Shown: positions 1-11,100 of the stretch, in pieces
How positions within the stretch are numbered: position 1 is the first letter of the stretch
How the letters are laid out: every line of letters starts with the position of its first letter
Source: Ophthalmolycus amberensis
Lineage: Eukaryota > Chordata > Actinopteri > Perciformes > Zoarcidae
Length of the DNA: 64,000 bases
Assembly: GCA_024529925.1 (NCBI GenBank)
Contig: JAFEUB010001116.1
Span: 124,001-188,000 of the forward strand
Direction: 5' to 3'
Translations under genes and position numbers: made by a program
The notes under the pieces: generated by a model
Seen by the model: only the letters and a program-made list of their open reading frames with translations
Told to the model about the DNA's origin: nothing
The model's database searches: none

Positions 1-650
1 TTGCATTGTTATGAGCGAGTGAGCATGCTGACATTAGTACCTAAGAACAGACTCACACTGCTGCTAGCATGGTGTGGGAGAAAAATGTTTGCGTCTACAA
101 TCATATTCATTGTGTGGAATTCAGTCATGTATCTTCACAGTCTCACAGTCATAAAGTTATACGGTCACATTTTGTATGTACTTCACGCTCATTAAAATCA
201 TGTAAGTTCACGTCAAGGCCTGTAGCAGTATCGCCTATAGTGTCGCATAAGAAACAGGATGTCTGAGTGCGAGGCCAGATGTCTAGTTCAGGCCAGGAGG
301 TTAACAGCTTCACAGTGATATATTGAATAGTACGAAGCCTGGAACTGATTCAGCTGATTAAATAACGCACGAACCGAAATGATCAATGTAAGGATTTTAG
401 TTGTTAAACCGTCTCCATGACAAACGTGCGTGAACTGAAGAAACTCCAATCTCTCTTGTGTTCTGTGGGTGTTCGTTACTGAGTTCTTCTTCGTGGGAAT
501 TCTGTGGTATCTCACCACGAGTCAGATAGCAACCAGGTGTTAGGCCAGCCGTTAGGTATTGAGCTTTAATATAAGTCATAAAGTCAAAGAAGCTGATCAT
601 CGACATTGAAAATAAACCACAACAATGGCTAGCTCTTGTTTAACAACACT

Positions 651-753
651 TTATACGATATATATATATATATCGTATATATATATATATACACGATATA
701 TATATATATATCGTATATATATATATATACACGATATATATCGTATATATATC

Positions 754-797
<44 letters not shown>

Positions 798-880
798 GAT
801 ATATACACAATATATATATATATACACGATATATATATATATATACACGATATATATATATATATATATATATATACGAT
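651..880. repeat. Structured (TA)n microsatellite with interspersed CACGATA/TCGTA blocks
   Basis: About 230 bp of almost pure TA dinucleotide, interrupted at regular intervals by TATACACGATA and TATCGTATA. The interruptions face each other, so the array contains several self-complementary CGA(TA)nTCG blocks. Long open frames run through it on both strands only because TA repeats rarely form stop codons in two of the frames; they are not genes. Confidence 0.9.
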
Positions 881-979
881 TAAAATGTAAATGTAACCAA
901 AGGAATGTAGCTCATGGGTTTCTCCCTTTGAAGATTTTCTGGCCTTCCTGTGCATGCAGGTGGCCGGTTCTATTTTTAG

Positions 980-1005
980 ACACACACACACACACACACA
1001 CACAT
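980..1005. repeat. (AC)n microsatellite
   Basis: Thirteen tandem AC dinucleotides between two TA-rich arrays, an ordinary fish microsatellite. Confidence 0.9.
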
Positions 1006-1109
1006 CTGCAGCTGCTGTAGCTGCGCACATACATACACTTGTTAAACCTCATCCCGTACATACTTAGAGTGACATTAAAACAATACCATGTTTACCTAAC
1101 ATAACATAT

Positions 1110-1111
<2 letters not shown>

Positions 1112-1162
<51 letters not shown>
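1112..1162. repeat. (TA)n microsatellite
   Basis: About 25 uninterrupted TA dinucleotides followed by a short TACA variant tail. Confidence 0.9.
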
Positions 1163-1166
<4 letters not shown>

Positions 1167-1353
1167 CATACACGATTGTAGGTGGTATACACATATAACA
1201 CGTATACACATATAACAGCTTGCAGACATGAAAATAATATCAAGTTAAAAACAGTATGATGTTCAACGTGTAAGAGAATGCCGTGTTTGTTAATTCATCT
1301 GTTCAGTTTGATTATCGAGAACAAGCTGATTGTTCAAGTGATACATTACAACT

Positions 1354-1452
1354 TTAAGACGGTGGTCCCAAATCGGGTCCGGGCACCTTGTTGTGGAATA
1401 TTTCCTTCAAAAGTTCAGGAGTGAAATTGGTTTTATCCAAAGTGTTTAACAT
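1354..1452 (-). CDS. Possible 32-codon peptide or terminal exon, unidentified
   Basis: On the minus strand an ATG (1450-1452) opens a 32-codon frame to a TAA at 1354-1356. The translation has mixed composition, with a helical-looking middle (PELLKEIFHNK) and a proline/glycine tail (VPGPDLGPPS), unlike the low-complexity translations around it. A pyrimidine stretch lies just upstream of the ATG, so it could be the last coding exon of a gene whose other exons lie outside the window or were not recognised. I do not recognise the family and chance occurrence is quite possible. Confidence 0.15.
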   Translation of the reverse strand: MLNTLDKTNFTPELLKEIFHNKVPGPDLGPPS

Positions 1453-2121
1453 AAAAACAGAGTCTTGATGAATGATCAAAGTTTCAAAAAGTCAATTTAA
1501 TGTTTGCAAACAGAGAACACAACCACAGTCACGTATTGCAGTGAACTGTGAATATGCTCTCGAGACGCAGAATCAAAACAAGGTATTTATACCGGCCGGC
1601 ACAGAGGAGACAGATAACACACAGGAGACTAAGGCAGAAATGGTTAGTCTAACAAGAAGCAGTTGATTGCAGAAAGAACACGTCGGTCGTTTGTCCTGAA
1701 TAAGATAGAAAAGTGACCTCTGTACCAGAACAAATATGTCAATGTGTTCAGACATCCAGACGCCCGTACAAATGAATTTTCTAACAGCAACATATCACAC
1801 AGAAAATATGATGAGGACATGTTAAAACATTTTTATCATTACAACCTGCAGAGGTCCTTGAGGTAATCCAAGGGGGCACTTATAAAACTGAGATTTACTT
1901 TAAATTCATTTTAGTTATTTACTTATAAAAAAGCACAATGAGATTTTGTATGAGGGCGGTTACGTTCTTCACTTCCCATTGTATTTCTGTTACTTCCAAT
2001 GTCCACAAATTTGTCATTTTGTCCCATTTTATCAACCTAACAATCTGTCAAGATGTGACTCCCCATATGAAGACAACAAAGCTTCAAAACCCAACCTTTC
2101 TACGAACCTCTCAGGTATAGG
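1453..2121. other. Intergenic or 3'-UTR sequence downstream of the TRIM gene
   Basis: No coding sequence recognised. Since the TRIM-family gene is on the minus strand and stops at 2122, the right part of this stretch is probably its 3' UTR. No clear polyadenylation signal was assigned. Confidence 0.4.
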
Positions 2122-5100
2122 TCACAGTCCGTCCGGTGTCAAATCGCAGATACTGATGCAACATTTCGCTCCGAGCCAGAAGCCCGGATACAGAGGCTCT
2201 GTGAATTCAGCTTTAACCTTGTAAAGAAACATCATTCTGTCTGACACCTCGTAGAATGACAGAGCTCCCTCTTTAAAGTTCAGGTAAACGCCGAGCTTGC
2301 GTTGACTGGGGCATGTTTTCAGCTGGATGCTGTCAGCTCTGTGGCTCACAGAGTAATTTGCGGCGCGATCAAGGCTCCAGGAATTTGCATTGGCCCCAAA
2401 AGCTGATCGTTGGGTGAAAGATTTCCTGTCTATTCCTTTGTAGGCGAGGGCGATCTCAGCCTTGTCTCCGTCCACCTCGATCTCATAGTAGCAGCGCTCG
2501 GCCTGCAGTCCCTCCCGGCACAGCACCTGCCGTCGGCAGATGAATCTCTGCGGGTCACGAACAGCTTGGCTCTTAAACTCGGAAGGGCTCAGTCTCACTA
2601 CTTTGTCTCCTGCAGAAATAACCAGGTCCTCATGAGCCGTGGTGGGGTCCAGGCTGAGGCAACAGGCATCTGAGGTGATGATGACAAACATGTAAAAATA
2701 AAATGATTAGATTTTTAATACTAATGTATCAGTGTGAAAGGAATAAGTTACTGTTACAGCTGGTCAAAGTGGAGCTAGTTTGAACTTCTTTATATACAGT
2801 TTGTAGTTCTCAACTTAAGGGTCAACAAGAAAAATCTGAGAGGTGAGATGATTAATGAGAGGTGAAGGAAGAAGTTCTGCTGCAAACGTGTATATTTGTT
2901 TTTCTTCTATGATATTTTGTGGATTGTTTACCTATTTGAGCCATTAACATTTATTCAGATTAATAGCGTAAAATCACCTTTTTGTAAAATTACAAGCAAG
3001 TTTAACAGTATGTTGTGTTCTACAGGCTTATTATCTTTGGTAAAAACTGAAACTGAAAAGTGGCTACAGCTGTCCTAAATGTAGTGAAGTGAGAAGACTC
3101 ACACTGCAGGAACTCTGCTCTGGTTTTAGGCTCCACGTTGTGTTCAGTCATGTTGTTAACTCCAGAGAGACCTACGAGACCATTTGAGAGCATCATTCAG
3201 TGTCACTGACAGACTCTCGACTTGTCATAGTAGGAAAAGCACAGGTGTTACTTATTACACTAACGAAGGCTAGGCTCTTTTTAAATTGCATTAATAACAC
3301 CTGTCTAAAACATCTTTCACAATAAAAGCCTTTACCTTAAAAAGGAAATTCAGCTCATGGTAATGTTTTTTCTTTCCCAGGTTTTGAGATATCTGTCTTT
3401 GATATTTCCCCACCCCAATATAATCGAGGGGAATGGGATTTAATGTGCAGTATTCACAGCACTGAAAAAGAATATACATGAAAAGAATTCACAAGCAGTC
3501 ATTTGTCATTTGGATCTATTTTGTCAGTAGAAAGTAAGCGTAAGACTAAGTCAGTAGTTTCAATAAAATCTGTGATGGTCTCAAAACCTGGAAAAACAAA
3601 AACAAAACTATTTGTATGGTTACATAAAATAATTTGACTTTTTAAAAAACATTTGTATTCAGTGGCCCTTCAAAAACCAATTCTTCCTGCTTGAATTAAG
3701 ATTTTTAGTGATTACCATACTGATGCACACGATGCACCGTTTAACACTTACACATAATGTAAATCACTTGCTGTGTACAACAGCACAAATTATAATGTAA
3801 AACCTAATATCCCAAATTATCACACATATTCCAGAGGTTATACATTTGTACTGCATGCTGCACCTGGGGTTGACAGGATTACAATTTCCATCTATAACCT
3901 TTGGATTAAGTGTAATAATTTATAGTGTGGGGATTTCTGTAATAAAAAGTGCTGTTTCGACAAGTTCTGAAAGTGTGTTTTGGGCTTCACACCTGAAGCT
4001 ACTGAGCCAATCAACAGGAGCTGCCTCCACTAAAGAAAGATTGTTATATTTAAGAATTGTAATGACTTTACAAAGGGCAGTGCTTCACATGGTGGGAAAT
4101 ATGTTTTAATCCACAGGTGAGGTTTACAACCTTCCTCTGAAGTTAAAATAATTATTATAATAATAGTATTAATAATGATCATACTAATAATGCTATTAAT
4201 ACTAATACTATTACTACTACTAATAATAATAATGTTAAACTAGCAATTTTAAGTCCAGACCATGGGACTGTGTGTTACTGGCTTCACATCTTTGCTGCAT
4301 GTCGTCGTCCTCTGACTCTTCTTCTGATTCCTGCTGCTCTCCCCTGTCAGCTCCTGAATAAAAGCCATGAAATATATAGCTACTGTATACAGATTAAATA
4401 AGATTGATGTTAAATGATTTCCACATCAACAAAGACACACACCAGTTTGAGAGAGGGAGGCAAATTTTCTGTCGCAAAATTCCTCCAGTTGCTTCCCGAG
4501 CTGATTGACGGCCGTCTTTGTAATCTCAAAGGGGAGAAGAGGATCCTCCGAGGCCTCGTGGAGATGATGGAGATGGTCTTTCTTACAGAGGCGCTGCATT
4601 GAGGGCCAGTCCTGTGAAGAGAGAGGATTGGAAAAAAGACACAGAGAAATAGAGCACCACCTGTTCTACAGGTTCAGGTGACGTTTCTAGAGATTGTGAT
4701 CAAAGTTACCTGGAAGAAATGAACATCGCTGTCAGTCTGTGCCAGACGATCCAGCTCAGCATCTCTCTTCTTCATTTCCTCCATCTTCACCTGCAGGGTC
4801 TGCAGGGAGCTCTGGACCTGAGCTGCTGCCTCCTTCTCATGTCCTCTGATCAGCTCCCTCACGGACATGTAATGTCTCTGGAGGTAGTCAATGATGCTGA
4901 CCAAGACGCTTTCACAGTAGTCCTGTGTCTCTCTTCCCTCCTCCTGTTTTACACACAAGTGTGAGATCTGGGTCCTGTATCTATTCCATTTGTTCTCTGG
5001 GATACAGAGTACACTCAGTATGAAGCGGCCACATGTTCTCCTCACCTGAATCTGTTTGAGAGTCTTCACCATGTTCTTACATTTCTTGTCTTGTTCCTGG

Positions 5101-6079
5101 AGAATCTGCTTGGATTTAGTTTGTATGTCCCTCAGGTCGGTCTTCAGCGTGTGTTGGGTAGAAACACACATTTTTTGTTTAGTTTTATGAGGCTGGTGTT
5201 GTCAATATGGCATCCTTATCTTTGTGCCCGTTGGAAGTGCATCATGTAGTTTGGCGGCCTTTTTTCTATGAAACAATTTCTACGCAACAAATTATAAAGC
5301 GTGGATGCTTCACACACATCTTCAACCCGGCAGCTCAAGATCTGTACAATCGCCACAGTTAAGTCAAGTCAGGTCTGACGTCGCCTAAGGTTGTAATGAG
5401 CGTTCTCTCATCCGTTCTGCTGTAAACACGGCATATCTTAGTAATTCAGAGCATGTACTGTATCATCACTCCTTTATCTTTTAACATACAGTATCAGAAT
5501 TGATTAGTTGGCTTATGATCACTTTAAACAGGCTATTACAATGCAATATGACATGAAAGCCTTCCTTTAAAGCAAATAACTGTATTTTGCCCCTAAATAT
5601 GGACATCTCTGTTTCAAGGACACCCAAGATTAGTGTCACCAGTTCAGTATCAGACCAAAAGTGATGTATGATCACAATCGCCTTCTGTTCCTGAGTCAGT
5701 GTGACATTAAATAATGGACAGAAAATAACATTATGACGTCACAGTGAGGTTGACCTATCAGGTCCTTATGGATGTAAACTGTCATCACTTCATCCAAATA
5801 TACACCTGTGTGAAATGTTTGTTTGTTTGTTACACGTACCTGTTTCCTCCTCCTTTCCTCTCTCACGTACCCAATTGTGTGTCCCGTGTGCTCAGCTGAA
5901 GCACACAGCGCACATATGATCTGCTCGTCCGTGCAGCAGTAAATATCCAGAGGCCTGCTGTGCCTCGCGCACACATTACTTCCTGATGAAGTGCCGGTCT
6001 CCACACAGCTCCAGGGTGCTCTCTTCGGGGTCTGCATGGACGGCCCCGAGTCTTTCCTCTTGGCACCACGCCTCTCCAT
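2122..6079 (-). CDS. TRIM-family protein: B-box, coiled coil, PRY-SPRY (RING absent from the open frame)
   Basis: Six coding exons join in phase: 6079-5840 (240 nt), 5141-5046 (96), 4943-4710 (234), 4611-4587 (25), 3171-3103 (69), 2669-2122 (548). Together they make 404 codons including the TGA. Exon sizes 96 and 234 are the classic TRIM coiled-coil exons. Residues 37-67 form a complete B-box (C37, H40, C48, D51, C56, C59, H64, H67). Coiled coil covers about 81-190. PRY-SPRY runs from about 222, with LSLDPTTAH, a YYEIEV core and YPGFWLGA near the end. Exon 5 gives the usual EPKTRAEFLQ lead into the PRY. TRIM proteins are usually E3 ligases in innate immunity, but a RING-less product would not be expected to ligate ubiquitin itself. 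The 25-nt exon is 2 nt longer than I would expect for this class; phase is kept with exon 5. Start at ATG 6079 is inferred because the RING frame upstream is broken. It could be a functional B-box/SPRY protein or a decaying finTRIM/TRIM16/25-like paralogue. Confidence 0.8.
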
Positions 6080-6290
6080 GTCCCTCACCAAGTCGGCCGA
6101 AGTGGTGTTCTTAATCGGCTCGGGTCTGGAGGGAAACGTGTGACCGCATTCAGGGCAGCTGCAGGCGCGGTAGTTCCTCTCGTCACGAGACGAACTACTA
6201 CGAACGAGAGACGCTGTGCCCGCAAGAAATAGTTGAGGAATTCCTGAGAAGCTCGCCGCAGACTGGACAGCAAAGGCGGCTGGTCTATAG
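6080..6290 (-). pseudogene. Broken RING-finger segment upstream of the TRIM gene
   Basis: Reading the minus strand towards the B-box exon, a RING start is visible (CCPVCGELL, then ISCGHS at about 6213-6224) and so is a RING end (YRACSCPECGHTFP, about 6115-6180). The ending runs in frame into the B-box exon. The two halves are in different frames. The first half meets TAG stops directly after CGHS, a stop also sits just before the first half, and no ATG opens it. The expected C-x2-C that should follow CGHS is missing. The junction coincides with the palindrome at 6170-6198. Inference: this was the RING exon of the adjacent gene and is no longer translatable. Confidence 0.7.
6170..6198. repeat. 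Near-perfect palindrome, 14-bp arms with a 1-base loop
   Basis: GTAGTTCCTCTCGT and ACGAGACGAACTAC are inverted copies matching at 13 of 14 positions around a single C. It sits exactly where the RING reading frame breaks. Confidence 0.85.
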
Positions 6291-7029
6291 GGTGATACGA
6301 GGGATGAGTGGAGAAAAGGGGTGCGGCTGTCAGAAGTTTAGTTTCATTTCTGCTTTTGTTTCGGTTTCCTGAAGTCAGAGAAGGGAGTGACTCAAATATT
6401 TGGGAGGGACAGAGAAAGGCCAACAATGGTGGTGTGGTAGTGCCTTGAGCCCTGCAGACAGTGAGGATCACCTGCTGTTCATACTTTTATGATACATTTA
6501 GTTATGGGTAGAAAAGTTAATAAGTGTTCATTGACTTAATTACTTTTCATATTATCTCTGTATCCAACCATAATACTTCTTTCACCAAATGTCTTCACAG
6601 TAAAACTGGTTTGGCGTTGAATACTCGGTGAGATCTTGTTTACATGTTCTTTGACTTGCTGATTTAACTTTGCCTATGCACGTGTTGTTAAAGTAATAGT
6701 TCAAAGTTGTTCACCAGTTTCTCTTTTTCAAGTCCACTCAAAGTTTCACTCAAACGTGACTGTTCCAAAATTGCTGAACGGTCTCTCTCAACCAAATGTT
6801 GGTTGTGTCACACACAAACACAATCCTGGTCTGACATGTTCCCCTGAAAAGACTTGAAGCCAAAATTTGAATTTACAATTTTTGCCTGTTCAGAATCTAC
6901 ATCAGTTATTGAAGTTCATGTTTAACACGAGAGACTCGTTTTCACAGATTTAAACAATCCTCCACGTTTCCTGTCTGTATCTCTACTGCCACTAACAAAC
7001 ATCTAAAAATAATCTTTCAAAAAGAAAAA
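6291..7029. other. Intergenic sequence between the TRIM gene and the strip1 3' end
   Basis: Upstream flank of the TRIM gene on the minus strand and downstream flank of strip1. I see no coding frame, RNA gene or clear mobile element. Confidence 0.5.
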
Positions 7030-7050
7030 ACGCTCCACGAATGACATCAT

Positions 7051-7056
7051 TTTATT
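7051..7056 (-). terminator. Likely strip1 polyadenylation signal
   Basis: TTTATT on plus reads AATAAA on minus, about 1.1 kb past the strip1 stop. It marks a plausible 3' end, giving a 3' UTR of about 7030-8143. Confidence 0.5.
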
Positions 7057-8143
7057 ACAGTATTTAAGTCCATGTAAAACTAAGACAAAGGCATGATAAA
7101 TAAGTTTCACAATTTACATGTATTCTCATTTCATTAACCTTTCTTATAAAACAAAAATAACAAAGTTTAAAAGAATAAAAAGACAGAAACAGAGTTATCC
7201 CGTTCAGTTCAGAGCAGCTGTCTGATGAAGCTCAGAAACCCCTGATCTCAAAATCACAAAACTTAAATGTTTCTCTTTTCTCTCCCACAATCACATCATG
7301 TTAACATGTGCAAACAGTTCTTCCACACAACAACTGCTAATTAAGATACTGAGTTGAAAATAAAACAAGTTAAATCAAGGCTGTATTGTCATGTCCATTC
7401 AGCCTGGTGGTCAATGAGGGCCTGAATGGTTTCCTCCATGGTCCCAGAGTAAAGGTGTGTCGGATGAGAAACCCAGAATAATGCAAATAAAATATATATA
7501 ATTTGCAAGTGTAGCGCAACAACAAAGGGAAAGTCAGATGAAACAGAAGTTTGTCCTCTTCACACGATAACTATTAAAAAGTAAGGTTTTTAAATTGTAC
7601 AAACATTAATTAAGACTAAAAGGCCCGGAGCCCGTTCCTTTCGTATATATCTGAAGAAGATGAACTCATGAGATGTACAACGGAGTGGTATATTTATTAA
7701 CATGTTAAATGTGCTGCCTCAACAAAAATAATTGAAACAGTTAAATTTACTCCAAATAAATCTCTTTTAAGATCAAACTGTCATGTAGTGCTTCAAGCTC
7801 AAACTTACTGACATTCTGTAGCAGGTGAGAGGCACACAGAGCAAAGACCTGCACATGTAAAGCTAGTAGGGGTCGGGTTTAAGTCTAAATGTGGAGCAAG
7901 ATCTAGCGCTGGCTTCACCATCAGCTGTCGGTGGCATTAGTGTAGGGAAAAGTGTAAATCATGTAAAGTGTTTGTTTGGATTGTTGTAAAACATGATTGT
8001 AAGTCTAAACCTTCCACTCTACAGAAATAAATCCATCCCTCACCTTCAGTCCGTACACAACATGAAACTTAATGCTGAGAGCACTGTCGGTGTTTGTCTG
8101 AACTCCTGATTGAAACTTTTTTTTAAATAAAAGTCCTTGATTC

Positions 8144-11100
8144 TCACTGTAACAGTTCTTCCCAGGAAATGGGTTTGGAGAAGACCTCCCGCTCCAGCCA
8201 GAGGTCATAGTTCATCTGGAAGTCCTCGGGCAGGTCCACCCGCTGTCCCAGTACGCTTTGCAGACAGTTGTCCACAGGCAGGAAGTCCGGGTTGATGTGG
8301 CTCTGGTCGTAGCGGCGGCTGTTGAAGCGCTCGATGTTGGCCCGCAGAGCGCACTCCTCGGCCTGGAAGTCCCAGGGACGGGCATCCAGATCTGCTCCAG
8401 GACAAGCAACAGCAGCAGGTCAGGTTTAGGGCCCTTTGGTTCTGAGCTCGACTTGGACAACTAACGATTATCTTCATTACCGAATAATCTGACGTTCATC
8501 TCGTCAATGGTTTGGTTAATTTCCTAAACCGAAGCTTGTTTTGTCCAAAGCCCAAGGAAAACAATTAGATTTTTGTTGCCATCTTTATTTTTAAAAACCC
8601 AAAAGATTATTTGATTTGATTTCCTGTCACTCGACTACGTGTGTCAACTCTAATTAAGACCAATAATAAAAATCAAAAAAATTCTAAAGTATACACGCGC
8701 TACAATGTAATGATAAAAATATATTCATCACAACTTGTATTTTATTGTGCTTCCTCCTCCAGGCTGAAGCTTCCATCGCTGCTGAATGTAAACATACTGG
8801 CTCTCTGTTTGTGTTCCCACTCACCGTTCCCGTAGGCCCAGTCGTCGTTGAGCCGATGTCGGACCTTCTGATAGATGGCGGACATGGTCTTCATGTTGCT
8901 CTTCCTCCACTGACGGCCCAGGTATTTGGTCTGAACTTTGAGCAGCTTGAGGACGTAAAGCTGCATCATGGCCTGCTTGACCTTCAGCGCCCTCTTCAGG
9001 ATGGGAGCGGACTTAAACACCACCAGCATCTGGGAGGGAAACGACGAAACGTTAGATTTGCAATTTGTGGAAAACATGATGCGATCTGTCACGGCGAATG
9101 CTACTTGATGAGAAACGAGCTCACCATTGTTCTGGAGTGCTTCCACTTGGTCAGTTTGTTGAGGATCCTCAGCAGGTTAATACAGGAGAACAGATTTCTC
9201 CAGCAGAACTGATTATTGTCCCCCGCTTCCTAGAAAAGACAAAATGTCCACATTAAAGATGACTTCAGTTCTACTTTTGACTTAAAACTCCGCTTTATCA
9301 GACGGTGAAAACTTGTAAAACAACTGAAACCTCACCAGACTCTCTGCTGTTAACTCCGGGAGCTCGTGCACCACACAATAAGGAAAGTCAAGAACCGAAA
9401 TGCTATCGGGGAAAGGAAAAATAAGCATCGTGAAATAAAGGCCATTTAAGTACCCTTCAATGACAGTTAATGCTAATAAAAGTTGTGATTTTTGTCATTT
9501 AAAGAGGCCCCGAAAGTACCCGTTTTTAGCTGTGATGTAGGACATGATGTTCTGGTTGAAGAACTTCAGAATGAGAGGGATGCAGTTGGCGAACACCAGG
9601 TGCTGAGCCATGTACTCAAACTATGAGATAAGCACACAAAGACATGCTCAGTGGAGAAGGACATTTATTAATTTCCTTATATCAATGTAAAGTAAACAAT
9701 CATGAAATCAAAAGGTGCTTTAAACGTTTCAAATATATATCTAGGAAACATCTTGTGATATCAGAGGTGCGTGACGTCTGTACCTGGTAGATGTGGTTAA
9801 GTTTGAAGTGCTTCAGAAGCAGCAGCAGGACGGCAGAGATGGCCTTCACGATGATCTCTTTGTGCCGATTAACATCAACACCAAGTTTCATGCTTTGCAA
9901 CACTGTAGTCCTGCAGAACGAGATCACCGATGGTAAGCAACCTATGATCCTCACAAAGTATTTCACTGTGATGTGGTTTATTGAGGTCAGACAACCTTTC
10001 ATCTCTTATGTTCACATGTCATTTTTAAAACCCTATTAACCAGACCTTTGGCTGTACGATCTTCAATCAATCTATCAAAAGTAAAGCAAACATTTAACTC
10101 ATTTTAAAGTTGTTACTGAAGTCAGGATGTTTTCCTTGTTCAGAACACAATGTTGCACTGGAGACGAACTGGCAAAGCTGTTAAAGGCCCTGTTAGAGTC
10201 CCTGCAGCACTTACGGCATCTCCTCCGGCAGCACGTCTGCCAGGATGTTGATGGAGTCCGTCTTGGCTTTGGAAGTCGGAGCTGCTGCCAGCAGGATCTT
10301 CAGCAGAGCGATCTGACATTCAGAGAGACAAAGCATGCAGTCAGTGACAGTCTGATGACATCGTGTCGGGGCTATACATCCAATGTCCAAATTGCCTTTT
10401 TGTCTTAATGCTGTAACATTTTGCATTTGAGTTTTTACCACCGTGTATACCCGACCCCAAACAGCACTAACCATGTATTGAGGCAAACTGGGCAGAATTC
10501 CCTGATAGAGCAGCTCAGTGGAGGACATCTCCACCTCCTCTTCACCCTGATGATGAGGAGGGAGAAAAGAAGAGACATAAAACACGTAGAAATACAGTAC
10601 CATGAAGCCACGGGACAGATTGGTCTCAAAAACTCTGCTATCCTTAACCTGAAGAAAGAGTGAAGACTTAAGCTAGTATGAGGAACTTTCATGTTATTTT
10701 GAATTTGGCGGCTCCTGTGGACAAAAGCACCAGATTCCATTTAGGAAACCTCTTATTTTTCTGCAGTAGGGTCTGACAGTGTTCCCCGTACAGTCCTGGT
10801 TCTGGATCTCACTTGACTCCCTTCCCCCCAGCGATACAGCTACATTGAGACTAACCAGTTTCATAACCAGTTAAACGTTCCTCACAGTAACTTTAACCTC
10901 ATCCTCTGCTATGTGAAGTGCATTCTATATCATTTAGAAACACATGGAAAAGGATCTTAAATGCTGCATAGTGTTGGACAGCAAGAGTAATGTGCACTTT
11001 AAAGTTAAAATTGAGATGACTCTACAGGCCAGACATCATTTACAGATATAATAATAATTCCTGGTTAAGTGAATCATTAACGTTGTTGGTTCCACTTACT

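Larger units (their letters stand above)
1..1353. other. Repeat-rich stretch with no recognised gene
   Basis: I see no credible gene here. Open frames in this stretch are short, lack splice context or are translations of TA repeats. It holds a structured TA array (651-880), an AC array (980-1005) and a second TA array (1112-1162), which are annotated separately. The rest is AT-rich unique-looking DNA. Confidence 0.6.

Noticed and set aside
625..1030. Open frames of 131-133 codons on both strands through 651-880
   Set aside because: They are translations of TA repeats (Ile/Tyr runs) and have no codon or splice support.
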